Shown here piece by piece: positions 50,121 through 64,000 of a DNA stretch of 64,000 bases; the stretch's first letter is position 1; each line of letters starts with the position of its first letter. Made by a program: the position numbers and the translations under genes. Origin of the DNA: Glandiceps talaboti (Eukaryota > Hemichordata > Enteropneusta > Spengelidae). The notes below the pieces were generated by a model. The model was not told where the DNA came from. It saw nothing but the letters and a program-made list of their open reading frames with translations, and made no database searches. The stretch is taken from NCBI RefSeq assembly GCF_964340395.1, contig NC_135570.1, positions 1,171,001 through 1,235,000 of the forward strand, in the 5' to 3' direction.

Positions 50121-52371
50121 CTAATATTTCACGCACATCAGAGTAGCACCAAGAGATTTTCTCGGACTTTTGACCTGAAACATTCTGTCGTCAAAAACTA
50201 CACGAGATTACCACTCTTAATGAAAACACTATGTATATACCAAAGTTTCATACCATATTGAACATTATTACCTTGAAATGAAAACTAAAATATTGCATAT
50301 AACCTTTATGAACCCGAAACTCTTAAATGTATTTTTCTTTCTTTCCCATGGACTCGATACAAGCTGTTATATGCTGTTTATCTTCGGTTCTAATAGTTAA
50401 AGTTTTATTAATTAAAAAAAGATAGTCGAGATACAACTTTCGTTTTAAAAAATGACAATGTATGTCACGTGACACTTCATCTTGACTGTATATAAATTTT
50501 CTTGTATCTGTCTCACCATGATAGACAAGGAAGGGTTAAACACCAGTTGTCTTTCGAAATGAGAACAAGAAACGAGAACAAGAACCGAGAGTAGTTTTAC
50601 AGGATTACAGTTTTCTATTTTAGTCGTTCGAGATATTAGTTAGAATTCATGTAGAGTTGTTTGAACGTTTCACTTCCAGCCAAGCTGCTATGAATCACCG
50701 TTGGAAACAAATAAAATAATCAAATAAACATATTTATATATTGATGATGTTCAAGTAATGGTGTTGTGTCGTTAATGACCCTTTTTTCGATTTATGGGAC
50801 TAGTTCAACGAGAATGAGCAATATGACGTCATGATGAATGAGTTCGTATTTTTTCAGATGTGATCATACTACGATGGAAATCAAACGATAGGCACACAAA
50901 ATAGACACAATCTAAATCTATGAATAGACATTGAAGTAATTACACTCACAGTGGGTTGGTGTCTACGATATCAAATTTTTTTCTCTCCAAGTGATGCCAC
51001 ATCCAAACTCATTTGCTTTATTTAAGCTATATTGATTACAGTTAGAGTGACTATACATTTACTACCAGTTTTCGCCTCCACTGTCTATGGTTTACCAAGG
51101 TATTACTATCAGCCATCTACCACTCCGGCTACCACATGCTACAGTATACTAAGGCTTAGTTGGTCTCTATCTTTACAGAGTTTGCCCATAGCTTGATTTC
51201 CATAGTCGTATAGTAAGTGAGTAAAACTGAAATATATCAACAATATTATATTTAACTGTGGCGATTTGACGAACGTTTCATGCGTTCGTTCATGACTGCG
51301 TGTGTTGTCTGCCAGTAACTTTCTCGTCTGTCAGTACGTTTTTTGTGTATGTGTATCTGTTCGCATGACAGTGTATAACGTCACATTACACTAGCGCGCA
51401 AGCGGCAACAAAGGTTATATCAACCTGTTAATAGTGTTAATATGTTATGCTGTAATATCGATAACATCTACGTCGAGTATCAGCCACATTTTTCGAACAA
51501 ATTATAGCTTTGATTTTCGGGAATATAAGTCCTTTTCAAGTCATTTATAAGCCATGCCAAAGTATTCTGTCAGTATCTGTTACTATTATTGGCTCTGCTG
51601 AGAGTACCCTTCCAATAACAAATAAATAAATGCAATGCTCTTACTGATAACCTTTGACATGACCCTTGGCCCCTTGTTTCTAGGTCCTCCCCCCGCCCCC
51701 ATTAAATCACCCAATTTCATGTTCGACGAACACTTGTGTTTTCAATGTATATTTACTGTCAAAATCTCAATTATATATTATATATGTATTCTCTGTGTTT
51801 AATATCTTACAAATTCATATTCTGAAATATTAGATATTTAACAAGATAGTAACACACACCGTGACACACACACATGCATACACATACACACACCGTGACA
51901 CATACACACAGTGATACACACACCGTGACACACGTACCGTGGCACACAAACTACACTAGCAAATGCACACAAACACACAGTAAACATAGTTTCGTTCATA
52001 TAATAATTTTGTGTTCAATGATTTATGGCTGCCACATAGAAAAGTAAATAAAGAATGTGATGGCAATGATTAATTACAATAAAATCATGATATTAATGAC
52101 GTCAGCTGTACGTGTATTACTGTATTCATATACAATTATTAGACATGACTAGATACATAATATTGTCACAATAGCTTATAAACTCATCCAAGTTATTGTG
52201 ATCAATGGTTCTTTGTAATTCCAAGTCATCGTCATATATCTAACGATACTTCATTTCCCCATAACTCCACCACCTCCCCGTCTCCTCCCATCCCGCCTCC
52301 TATCAAATTTATTTTTAGCAAATTCAGTCATAGAGATTTAAAAAATAACTCATTTAATTTTCATATTGATA
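50121..52371. other. Intergenic DNA
   Basis: No gene recognised. A CACACCGTGACACA-type low-complexity stretch is at about 51855-51975, and a C-rich short run near 51690. Confidence 0.5.
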
Positions 52372-52722
52372 ACACACACATACACATACATACACACACA
52401 TACACACACACATGCATACATACATACATACATACATACATACATACATACATACATACATACACACACACACATACATACATACATACATATATACATA
52501 CATACATACATACATACATACACACACACATGCATACATACATACATACATACATACACACACATACACACACACATGCATACATACATACATACATACA
52601 TACATACATACATACATACATACATACATACACACATGCATACATACATACATACATACATACATACATACATACATACATACATACATACATACATACA
52701 TACATACATACATACATACACA
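52372..52722. repeat. (TACA)n / (CA)n microsatellite
   Basis: CATA tetranucleotides with CACACA and TGCATA interruptions over 350 bp. All overlapping open frames are artefacts. Confidence 0.97.
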
Positions 52723-54441
<1,719 letters not shown>

Positions 54442-54940
54442 CTCACACAATAACAACCAACACCTCCACACATACAACACCAACCCACCGACACAGACAA
54501 TAGTGATGGTATTTCTATTGTCTACACTCTATATATACAGCACACCCAGAGAGTAGACCTCAGAGTTGTTGATCACTCTAATTACATTTGTCGACCAAGA
54601 CCGATGAAATGCTCAAAAACAAGTTTGAAGTGCTTGTGCGTTATAGCCTGTGTACATCAAATATAAAATGATATGTTAAGTTATTGTATGTTGTTCTAAA
54701 GGGGTAACCAGTCTTAAACTGTATGATGAAGCTTTCATCGATTTTTGCACTTCTTTATTTCATATCATTTCCGTTGGTCCTTTATTTAAATATCCTGGTA
54801 TTATAATGATATTCATGAAGTCGAGGCCTCGCTGAAAAACCAAGTATAACTATCTGAGATATATCTATCATCAATTTTTATACCTGCATGATTATTTCAA
54901 TCGTATCAATACACTGCAGATGGTCCAGTTTATTCCATTT

Positions 54941-54954
54941 GTTGCTATGGCAAC
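54941..54954. promoter_or_regulatory. RFX X-box-like site
   Basis: GTTGCTATGGCAAC differs from the palindromic consensus GTTGCCATGGCAAC at one base. No gene start nearby. Confidence 0.3.
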
Positions 54955-55807
54955 AGCTGTAATAGCTGAATATATCGAAACCTACCATGTGTACTATAAA
55001 CCGCGGTATGACTTTGGAGTAGAAACGGTCGGCAAATAAAACACTGCACGATTGTTTGACATTGATATAAACATAATCGTGTGCAGTGTACTGTGATATT
55101 GTTGTAAGCCCACATGGTCGTGTTTCTAACTTGCCATAATGTTTTTTAACAGGTTAACTTTGACACATTAGCTAATATATTACAATGCCCTTTTAACCCC
55201 AGTTGCTGAAATTTGTCTCATTTTTGCCACAGTACTTTCTGAATTAACCATATACGAGTAGTAGGTGATGGTGTTGTAATACGCTGGGTACAATGGCTTG
55301 ATGTCCGTGTGTAAACACTTGTGAATGAGATATTTTTATTGTTGTTTTTTTATCAATGTATATTTAATGTGCACGTAAAGTGTTTCTTTTTAAGCTGTGT
55401 ACACCATTTCAATTTGACCTCTGGGTCACGATAGGATGGTACAATAAATCATTAATATTTATTAAAATTGCATGAGTAGTTAACAACGGGAAGTAGTTGG
55501 CAATGTGTAGGAAAGCAAGCGTTCATGACAGTCAAATGTTAGTTTGAATTATGTCTAGTGTAATAAAATGATAACGAATCCAAAGTAAGACACAATTATC
55601 ACAAACAAATGGATAAAAATGACTCATTTTACAATTGAACATCAAATCTAAATGAGTGAACGTAACATATGAAACAAGTGTAACCTTCAACTGTTCTATT
55701 ATTAGCTACAACCAGTATTTATTTGGAGTAATGACGTGCACACCAACATACGTCATGTATCAGAACGTTTCAGAACGTAAATATTGGCTGGTCATTTTCA
55801 ATTTCTT
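54955..55807. other. Intergenic DNA
   Basis: No gene recognised. GGGTACAATGGCTTGATGTCCGTGTGTAAAC near 55285 resembles strings near 4074 and 15051 (TGACTTGATGTCCATGTGTAAACAG type), perhaps remnants of a dispersed repeat. Confidence 0.4.
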
Positions 55808-55926
55808 TATTGTATTGTATTGTATTGTATTGTATTGTATTGTATTGTATTGTATTGTATTGTATTGTATTGTATTGTATTGTATTGTATTGTATTGTAT
55901 TGTATTGTATTGTATTGCATTGTATT
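55808..55926. repeat. (TATTG)n pentanucleotide repeat
   Basis: About 23 TATTG units, nearly perfect. Open frames on both strands are artefacts. Confidence 0.97.
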
Positions 55927-56247
55927 GACAATTTGAGTGGATCGAACAGCCCCTCCCCCTCCCCCAGAAAACAAACAGTTATGAGTCTGTTCAACACCCC
56001 TAACCCACCCACCCACCGCCATGGCACACTGTGTATGTTGGTGATGGACTGTTATGGTTGTACTTGTGGTAAGAGCGATAGCTTGGGCAATCTGCTTTTA
56101 TTGTTGTCGGATCGATGTTACATGTATATTAGTTTGGGTGTGTGCATCACATATCACTCCGAGTCCAAACATTTGCCGAAGTTCGCAGAATGAAGCTGAC
56201 GTACGTGCTCCCGCCCACAGAATAGAATGTCCCACTTTATGTATGCT

Positions 56248-56342
56248 GCATGCTGTCTGACACACATAGCGAATATTATTTGTGGTATTGACACATGCTG
56301 TCTGACACACACACACACAACGAATTCATTTGTATGGTATTA
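56248..56342 (+). repeat. Two-unit tandem repeat, about 50 bp
   Basis: CATGCTGTCTGACACACA..GCGAAT-ATTTGT-GGTATT is repeated once with an expanded CA stretch in the second unit. Confidence 0.7.
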
Positions 56343-56894
56343 AAGAAGTGAATTACGATTTCATTACATGTTTTGCTTTTCTTTTCGAAATACATGTCCA
56401 TATTCTTGTATTTTGAGTCTATGAATTCATCCGTCGTTGTTTTAATCTACGTTTGACCTTGACCGCATAACATAGTGTTTCAAGTGACCTCAGGCTGTCT
56501 CGACGGGCCTTTCACATTGTTGAGTCTGGTTACAACACTATCAAGTAACTGAATAGATATTTTGTAATGTGTGACACGTCGATCTGGGGTCAAAATTAGT
56601 ATTGGCGAGAAATGATATCTTTGTTTACCGTGACTACACTATATTATACAAAGTTACGCTTTATTGTGACCACAACTTGGCCATCCATGCCTTTGAACTT
56701 GGTTTGCAATCCTGAATTGTATTCAAGTTTTAAGTTTGACTGATACCGATAACACCAAATGTAGCACAAATACTTTCACTGCCATTGCCATGGTAACCAG
56801 ATTGCTGCTTTTTAAAACAACGACTGTCAAACATGGATGCTGTACTATACAAATAAACCATAGATCTTGTGAGATAAATCAGACTCAACGGTTC

Positions 56895-57250
56895 TTATTT
56901 ATTTATTCGTTTATTTATTGCATCCCTTTTGTATCAGGGGCTCACTAAGATTGTTAGGAGCAACACTAAGAAAAATTTAAAATACATACACTACTAAAAA
57001 AACGAATTAAAAACATATACAGCAACAAACAACAAAATAAACCAAAGTGAGGTAAGAATATTGATAAAACGAAAATTAAAAAAAAATGTATGCTTCAAAT
57101 GTTAGTTGTCAGAAAATCTAACCACTGAACTATTCTATATTAGTTTTAACAAAGTCTTTTCTGTTTTCAATTGCTTCAATAAGGTATTGTTTGACAAGTT
57201 TATCTATTTGTTTACTTATAGACTCATTGTAGTGTTTCCTATTATCGCCT
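56895..57250 (-). mobile_element. Possible degraded LINE 3' end
   Basis: On the - strand a broken reading frame (NKELNLYRDFKQGKELLYL, frameshift, then KHYNESISKQIDKLVKQYLI ending in TAG at 57130) is followed by about 200 bp and an A-rich (AATAAATAAA)n tail at 56895-56920. This looks like a retroelement C-terminus plus tail, but no diagnostic domain is visible. Confidence 0.3.
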
Positions 57251-58164
57251 ATAGATAGAGCAGTTCTTTCCCTTGTTTAAAATCTCGATATAAGTTCAAT
57301 TCTTTATTGTCTTATAAAATTTATAATTCCTATCAGTTCGATCTAAGTGTTTTTGATTCAACTGTACACTTCTATACTTCACTCACACTACTTCTATACA
57401 TAACCTGTATGTATAGAAATCTATGTCCAATGAGAACCATAGATATACCGTGTCATGTCATGACATGTACCAAACATCTTTTCTCCACTGAATAAGTGTC
57501 ATTTAAGGTCACACATATATCGTGTGATGCAGACGGTCAAAATGGGAAATTATTCATTGACATTCGAAACTTGTATGTAGGTGTTATATTGAGGTATGTA
57601 CTTCAGGTTTTTTTTTGAAAATACCAATAGTTAAGTTATCCAGTAACTAGCTTGTATATAGTATAACACGCCGCGACATTGGTTACTTTCACTAGGGTGT
57701 AGTCAACTCAAGAGTCAATGACTTTCCTCCATCTTGGATTTGTCTATGTGTAAACGTGGATCGATACTACGAATAGCTACCCTCACAGAAAACATGACAA
57801 AAGGGAAAATATATGTACAGGATATACGAAATATCCAGCGGTAGATAGTAAACAGGTGTAATTAACATGAACGATATGTAAAGATAGAAGATGTTGGGTT
57901 TGGGTTGGGATGGAGAGAGGTCTTGTAAGTTGTATACGATGGTAAATTACCATGCCAATCAAGTAAACAATGACTGAAACCCAATTTTAATCTTGAGAAT
58001 TTTAAACAATATAACATGATATACCATATTTACAGAAAGCGACAAGATAACAAAGGTATATGTACATGGTTCATATGATGTCAATGAAATATGAAACATT
58101 CGATCACGAATGACGTAGCATATTGCGCGTTAGCATGAACTAACACGTCAACCTTACCAAATAC

Positions 58165-58167
<3 letters not shown>
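57251..58167. other. Intergenic DNA
   Basis: No gene, RNA or transposon recognised. Confidence 0.5.
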
Positions 58168-58211
<44 letters not shown>

Positions 58212-58429
58212 ATGTGTGTATGTATGTATGTATGTATGTATGTATGTATGTATGTATGTATGTATGTATGTATGTATGTATGTATGTATGTGTGTGTGTG
58301 TGTGTTTGTGTGTGTGTATGTATGTATGTATGTATGTATGTATGTAGTTATAGGTATAGTTATATAGTTATAAAGTTACAATGTTACAATGTTATATAGT
58401 TACATAAGTCACAACGACATGAAATCCCG
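58168..58429. repeat. (TG)n(TATG)n microsatellite plus shared module
   Basis: Microsatellite to about 58346, then the module also found at 44091-44178 (TAGTTATAGGTATAG ... CACAACGACATGAAATCCCG), ending at the same base. Confidence 0.9.
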
Positions 58430-58790
58430 ACATTAATATACTTCAATTAGTGTTTGCATATAACACTGGCAGGTGTACACATTGATGACAAAACGTCTAT
58501 CATATGTCAGTATGTCATATGACTTTGGCGAAAATAGTTCGCTTTATTGACATATAACGCCTACCGTAAAATCGGGTAGCTCATTCATTATTTCATTTTG
58601 TCATATATAACTTTGAGGTCACCACATCTCCTCTGGCTTCGGCCTCAGGACTCAGAAGTGAAAGAGTAATATTTATCAGAAGTCGTTTGTTGACAGTTGT
58701 GAAAGAATGTTACAGTATGTCTTAGTCAGTATAATACGATATACACCTGAATTGTTTATTTACTTGACATGTGATTAAGCTATCAATATA

Positions 58791-58791
<1 letters not shown>
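58430..58791. other. Intergenic DNA
   Basis: Nothing recognised. Confidence 0.4.
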
Positions 58792-58845
<54 letters not shown>

Positions 58846-58883
58846 CAACAACAACAACAACAACAACGACGACGACGACGACG

Positions 58884-58918
<35 letters not shown>
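58792..58918. repeat. Compound (AAT)n(AAC)n(GAC)n(AAC)n repeat
   Basis: Trinucleotide blocks change by single substitutions from AAT to AAC to GAC and back to AAC, showing stepwise mutation and re-expansion. Confidence 0.97.
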
Positions 58919-58919
<1 letters not shown>

Positions 58920-59099
58920 CCATCACTATCATACCATATCGAGCATTACACTGCACTGGTGAAAGTGAAGATTAACTCTCGAACATGAGGAACAAATTTG
59001 TAGTGTGTACATGTACATCCAAAGACCTTTGCTTGTAGTACTTTTCCACAAGTGTATTTTTGCTCACTTCATCGGCTATGTCTCACTTGGCCGAATTTG

Positions 59100-59212
59100 A
59101 TTGGATAGGACAGGATAGGATGGGATAGGATGGGATGGGATGGGATGGGATGGGATGGGATAGGATGGGATGGGATGGGATAGGATGGGATGAAATGGGA
59201 TGAGATGGCAAC
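59100..59212. repeat. (GGGAT)n / (AGGAT)n pentanucleotide repeat
   Basis: About 22 units of GGGAT with AGGAT variants. A 69-aa frame over it on the - strand is an artefact. Confidence 0.95.
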
Positions 59213-59616
59213 CGAACCAAAGGACATGTGTATTTTACGAACGTGTCGGTGGTGCATCGTCAAGTGAATGAGCTTCAAAAATTGAAGGTAAATTAGTAGC
59301 AGCCATGACTGTACTCATAGTAAAATAACGATCCTTTCTTTATTTTTCGTGTCAATCGACTCCAAATAATGTTTAAAATACTTGGACCTCTGCTTTAATG
59401 AAATAATAACCCCATATATAGGTGTTTTTTATGACGTAAAATCATACGATAGTGACACGTGATGACTTGTGACCAAACACCTGTCGCACCATTCTATTGC
59501 TGTTTGATGGGATATGTGTTTGTATGTATCATGTGGTCAACTAATGAATTTATTATTGACAGATATATTGGCATACGTTGCTTTAAGACAATTCACTTTA
59601 CATTTAAGTATATTTT

Positions 59617-60036
59617 AGGCAAGCTCTGTCTATTCACTATACATATAGTTATATATTAGACAAGCTCTGTCTATTCACTATACATATAGGTATACATTAG
59701 GCAAGCTCTGTCTATGCACTATACATATAGGTATATATTAGGAAAGGTCTGTCTATTCACTATACATAAAGGTATATATTAGGCAAGCTCTGTCTATCCA
59801 CTATACATACAGGTATATATTAGGCAAGCTCTGTCTATCCACTATACATACAGGTATATATTAGGCAAGCTCTGTCTATCCACAATACATACAGGTATAT
59901 ATTAGGCAAGCTCTGTCTATCCACAATACATACAGGTATATATTAGGCAAGCTCTGTCTATCCACTATACAGATAGGTATATATTAGGCAAGCTCTGTCT
60001 ATTCACTATACATATACGTATATATTAGGCAATCTC
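59617..60036 (+). repeat. 41-bp minisatellite, about 10 units
   Basis: Unit AGGCAAGCTCTGTCTATCCA followed by CTATACATACAGGTATATATT. Outer units carry ATTCACTATACATATAG variants and central ones ATCCAC(T/A)ATACATACAG, so similar variants cluster. Confidence 0.96.
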
Positions 60037-60339
60037 CGTGTATGTATGTGATGGCGTAGAAACACTGAAGGTCAGTCGAGGTGACATTAGAGCACAGCCT
60101 CAACATTTATAAAATTATTCTTCAGCCATTTGGTATACACTCGTCTCTAATTCAAACGTAAAGTAACCATTACAAGTATACCTCGTCTAACCAGGATTGC
60201 ATTTGATTTAATCGGACATTTTAATAGTATTTCCTACGAATTGACCATGGCAAAACACCAGCTTTGATTTTGTTTTCGACGACTATAAATTATACGTTTA
60301 AATTCGATTCAAGTATAGACTCATGTCATTTGGTGGGTG

Positions 60340-60600
60340 TATCTTTTCGCGTGCAGCACAACGCCTCTGGAACACATTGTCACTGGAAATAGGTCAATGA
60401 CCCATAAGTTGCTCTTTTAAGAAGAACCTTAAAACATCTCTTTTCAGCAGAGCTTTCAACATGTATACGTAATTGTTCAGCACCTCTGAACTTTACTTAG
60501 TATTGGATACTGGCGCTTTTTATAAATGACTTAATTGCTTGATTGCGTGATCGATTGATCTGTATTGAATAAAATAGTGGTCAGACTTCTAACAAGACCC
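60340..60600 (+). mobile_element. 3' end of a CR1/L2-like LINE
   Basis: The frame FSRAAQRLWNTLSLEIGQ, a TGA, then CSFKKNLKTSLFSRAFNM is the C-terminus of a CR1/L2-type ORF2 with one in-frame stop. About 90 bp of 3' UTR follows, ending in a TTGATTG-rich, AATAAAATAG tail near 60550-60585. 5'-truncated and decayed. Confidence 0.75.
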
Positions 60601-62320
60601 AGGAATAGAACGGAGTTTATTTAATGCCACTATTAGCATATGAATTAAATTCGACAATGAAAATCGGTCGGCGGTGTATAGCCGACCTGCTAGCAACCAA
60701 TGATCAGTCGTCAGCTCATTGTCTGTGACTCAGCAACGGAGACATGCCCTTATTGAAATAAGCCTTTCTCCTTAAGGGGCGATATTAATAGTTGAATATG
60801 GACTAAAAAATTAAATTCTTTTACTTTGGGGTGGGATGGCCATTTAAGTTCTCATCCAACGAAATCGATTTTACTTTTACTGGCTCTGTTTGTACCCCTG
60901 AATGCAAATACATTTTTAAAAATGTGAAATTGAGAAATAGAAGAATGACAAACAAATGACAATGTTCGAAGGCAATAGTTTAAATAGAGGTCAATAAAGC
61001 AGTCAAGCCGTATTTCACACATCAGATTTTGATCGTGGTTAGAAACGTCACGTTCCACAGGGGTGAAACAGTCCAAAGTTTACCGATGTTGTATAGTAGT
61101 GGTTAGGAAACGTCTTGCTTTATTCAATGGCTAGGAATTCTTTATGGAATCATAACATTCTAATTTGACATAACCAGACCAAGTTTAAATCATACATGCG
61201 CTTTGTTTCTTCGCGGAAAACCTTTCAGAATATTAATTATATAATTTTATCCATAGTAGTTTAGTTGTCAGTTCCATGAAGTACAAATATGACGTTTTAA
61301 CAACTCCATCACATTCGTATCTGACTACTAGGATACTCCTTCACCTAACAAACGTACATCTGCATAGCCATGTAACCAAACAAGGAGAGCTGCTTTTAAG
61401 CACGTTTCAGTAACTACATATTATATGTCCGTTATCAGATTTGTAAAACGGTATTCGTCTATTTATGATAGCTATTATGGAGACAATTATACAAAGGGGA
61501 ACCTGATATGACTTTTAAAGCAGCATTTTAGATATGCTAACTTACTCATAATGCCATACACTCTGCACATTATTCAACCACCTATGTGTAGTTGCAGATA
61601 GTGTACGGTGCAATAAATCCAATCAAATTGATTTTTAGGTCCGCACCCAAAAATCAGTGCCCCTAACAAATAACAGTTTCAGCTTATTACTGTACAACCC
61701 ATATATTAAATATACCTCGATGTAACATGTGCAGTTTCCATTGGATAGACAATTGGTTGTGTGCTAATAACCTAGGTACATATAGTGTAGGTTTAACCTT
61801 TAACCTTACGTAGATGTTTTTACATGCAAACTACATACAGCGTATGGTCCAACCACAACTACCAGCATGGTTATGTCATAATGAAATTGAAATTACAATA
61901 TAAGTATCCAGTGGATAACATTCCAACAGTCACTCATGATCGAGTAATAACAATAACCCTCTGACTTTGTAGGGAAGTATAGGAGCACTGAAATTTATCA
62001 GTATAACATTGTTGGAATTTTACTCAATTCTCAGTTCCACCTACATTTGACAAGGTACCTAGAGACTATCTCGGACTGTCATAAATTAGAAAAGTCATTC
62101 CCCTATAGCCACTTTTGTCATACCCCTATAGACAATATTGTCATACTCATATAGACACTATTGTAAACATAACTAACCAAACCTGAGCCACCATATGCAT
62201 ATACTCAACATCTATCATAACTAGTTTTTATTTTTCCTTTTTCTCACTGAAATCCCAAGGATATCAATATTGATAATTTTCAATACATCAAGCCAGTGTT
62301 CCAGATGAAACAGTACCAAA
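60601..62320. other. Upstream region of the second SMSr-like paralogue
   Basis: Contains the diverged repeat at 60771-60950 (pair of 1391-1562) and three ~23-bp units CCCCTATAGCCACTTTTGTCAT-type at about 62097-62166. No other gene seen. Confidence 0.5.
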
Positions 62321-63512
62321 ATGTTGCCTGGATTAGGAGACAATCAGACACCAAGTGTGATAACGACCAAAAATTGTCACAGTGGCATGCATTCCATAAG
62401 AAAAACCATACTAAGTTTGTTCGCTTTTGTGTTAGTGATGTCGACTACTGCATGGGTAGCGGTTATAGTTAACGACCGTAATCCACTGACTTCAGATCAT
62501 CCTCCATTACCAGACTTCATCCTGGATAACCTCACGCCAATTGCTCAAGCCAATTATGTGTCAGCTTTGGCGTTATATATATTGACAGCTACAATCATTA
62601 TGACCTTGGTACTCCATAGATACAGGTAACTTCATGTTTTATGTTCAACTGAAAGTTATGTAAGTTTCGTATACAAAAATATACATATATACTGATTTTA
62701 TTTTATCAATATCACATACGGTTGTATCTGTCAAACTTTCACCTGCTATTAGTTTGTTAAGAGAAAAAACCCAGATTTAACTGGAATGTGACGTCATTTT
62801 TCTGGTAAATATGATGTCATTGGATACCATTGTTATATTATCAATATGATATAATAATATTGATAATAAACGTTATTGCATCACTGAAAACAATATTATA
62901 CTTCTATGGTAAAAACTACCCAATGAAGATTGATAATAGAAGAATGACGTCATTTAATGACGTCATTTATAGCTAAGTACAATTCATAAAAGTCACTTCA
63001 TTAAGGTAATCGGGTGCGACCAGCTACGAGCGCTGGCCGATCACTGACCAGGCGAGGCGCGGCCCGTAGATGTGTAACAGACCATTCATATAGAAATTAG
63101 CCGTTCAAGGCTGTTGATAATTTTCAAATTCGTGTCAAAGAAAAGAATTGTTGCTATGGAGACTAGCGTCATAGCCATTTTTAAACAATCGTGAAAGATG
63201 TAGAACTAATTTACTGGTTTATTGAAAAAAAATGTGGTTGATCTAGCTAGAGGCAATTATTCATGCTTTAACAAGTTGTAGAACACAAATGTGTTGAAAA
63301 CAAGAACCCAGAATAACTATCTATCTACATCTGCTGAGGATTTGATAAATATAATATGTACTTATCATTGACTTTAATTCCATCCCTTCAACAGACTCGT
63401 GCTAATGCAGAGGTACATTAGTTCAATCATAATGCTATACGTATGGAGGAATTTAACTATGCTTGTAACATCCCTACCTTCGACCCAGGACGTATTCACA
63501 TGTGCTGCAAAG
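62321..63512 (+). CDS. SMSr-type sphingolipid synthase lacking the SAM domain (paralogue 2, 3' partial)
   Basis: Exons 62321-62625 and 63395-63512 (118 nt, the same length and phases as in SAMD8 and paralogue 1); the last two exons should lie beyond the right edge. The start MLPGLGD parallels MLPLMNG of paralogue 1 and both sit in a CA(A/C)AATGTT context. TM1 follows at about residue 28 (KTILSLFAFVLVMSTTAWVA), with NDRNPLTSDHPPLPDFILDN containing PPLPD at 61-65. Exon 2 reads LVLMQRYISSIIMLYVWRNL, closer to paralogue 1 than to SAMD8. Catalytic motifs are not in the window, so activity cannot be judged. The donor after 63512 is GTACGT. An out-of-frame ATG at 62305 precedes the start. Confidence 0.85.
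62789..62965. promoter_or_regulatory. Three perfect CRE palindromes in intron 1
   Basis: TGACGTCA occurs at 62789-62796, 62945-62952 and 62958-62965, the last two 13 bp apart. This is the full CREB/ATF consensus. It could also be the ends of a small inverted-repeat element. Confidence 0.35.
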
Positions 63513-64000
63513 GTACGTTAAGCAAAATTCAGGGATTTTTCTCGTTTAATTTGAAGGCAGAACTGTGAACTATGAGGATTTTGTGCTAATTAACATGATT
63601 GCATTAAAACGTCTTGGCACAAAGATTAACCATAATCGACGAAATTCAACCAAATACGTGTATTTTGAGTGTTTTCATTTGTCTTTTTTCAGATATATTT
63701 TTATTTATTTACATATTTTTTGATATACTATTCCTCGCACCCTCACATTTTTGCAAGTACCCCCTCCTAAATTGTACATTTTTAAGTACCCTCACCATCT
63801 ATGTCCCGATGTAATGCGGCAAACAAAAAAGGTGAAACCATACGATGTATAGTATTGGACCGGACAAGGTGGGTTACCACAACACATTGTTTCCCAGATA
63901 CAGGGTATGCAATACCCAAGGGAAACAGACGGTGTAGGGATGACCAATAGGCCTGAGGAAAACTGTCATTCCCAGATACAGGGTATGCAATGCCCAATGG
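63513..64000. other. Intron 2 of paralogue 2, with a repeat starting at the edge
   Basis: TTCCCAGATACAGGGTATGC followed by AAT(A/G)CCCAA occurs at about 63891-63921 and again at 63971-64000, an ~80-bp period. The array may continue past the window. Confidence 0.6.

Noticed and set aside
59617-60036. CRISPR-like or regulatory array
   Set aside because: Units are contiguous 41-bp tandem repeats without unique spacers in a eukaryotic genome; an ordinary minisatellite.

Overview
This is eukaryotic, animal nuclear DNA: intron-bearing genes with GT-AG splice sites, AT-rich introns and intergenic DNA, many microsatellites, and non-LTR retrotransposon and SINE debris. The protein families and repeat content fit a marine invertebrate (a non-vertebrate deuterostome or a lophotrochozoan). 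I cannot name the species from sequence alone.

Genes, left to right. (1) The last two exons of isovaleryl-CoA dehydrogenase (IVD), + strand, entering from the left edge and ending at 1941. (2) Scrambled partial copies of two IVD exons at 5830-6173. (3) A broken LINE, about 4.5 kb, - strand, 7389-11916. (4) SAMD8/SMSr, a ceramide phosphoethanolamine synthase-type gene, four coding exons, - strand, 22370-17123. (5) VDAC, eight coding exons, + strand, 24956-32166, head-to-head with SAMD8 across a compact presumed bidirectional promoter (about 23320-23653). (6) A SAM-less paralogue of the SMSr enzyme, four exons, + strand, 44925-48651. (7) A second SAM-less paralogue, + strand, first two exons only (62321-63512), running off the right edge.

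The rest is intron or intergenic DNA. From 33 kb to 60 kb it is dominated by repeats: a 0.75-0.85 kb duplicated block with internal ~101-bp units, two copies of a Penelope-like module carrying a hammerhead-ribozyme fold, long (AT)n, (TG)n, (TATG)n, (TACA)n and (TC)n tracts, and minisatellites of 30, 38, 41 and 42 bp. Several snap-back (MITE-like) elements and LINE 3' ends are scattered through the window.

The most interesting biology is the gene neighbourhood. SMSr is an ER ceramide sensor/CPE synthase, and VDAC2 is a mitochondrial ceramide effector in mammals. Here the two genes are divergent neighbours, the VDAC keeps the membrane-facing glutamate implicated in ceramide binding, and two extra SAM-less SMSr-type enzymes with identical splice phases lie downstream. 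All exon boundaries were read by eye from splice sites, reading-frame continuity and family conservation; none was confirmed by transcript data.
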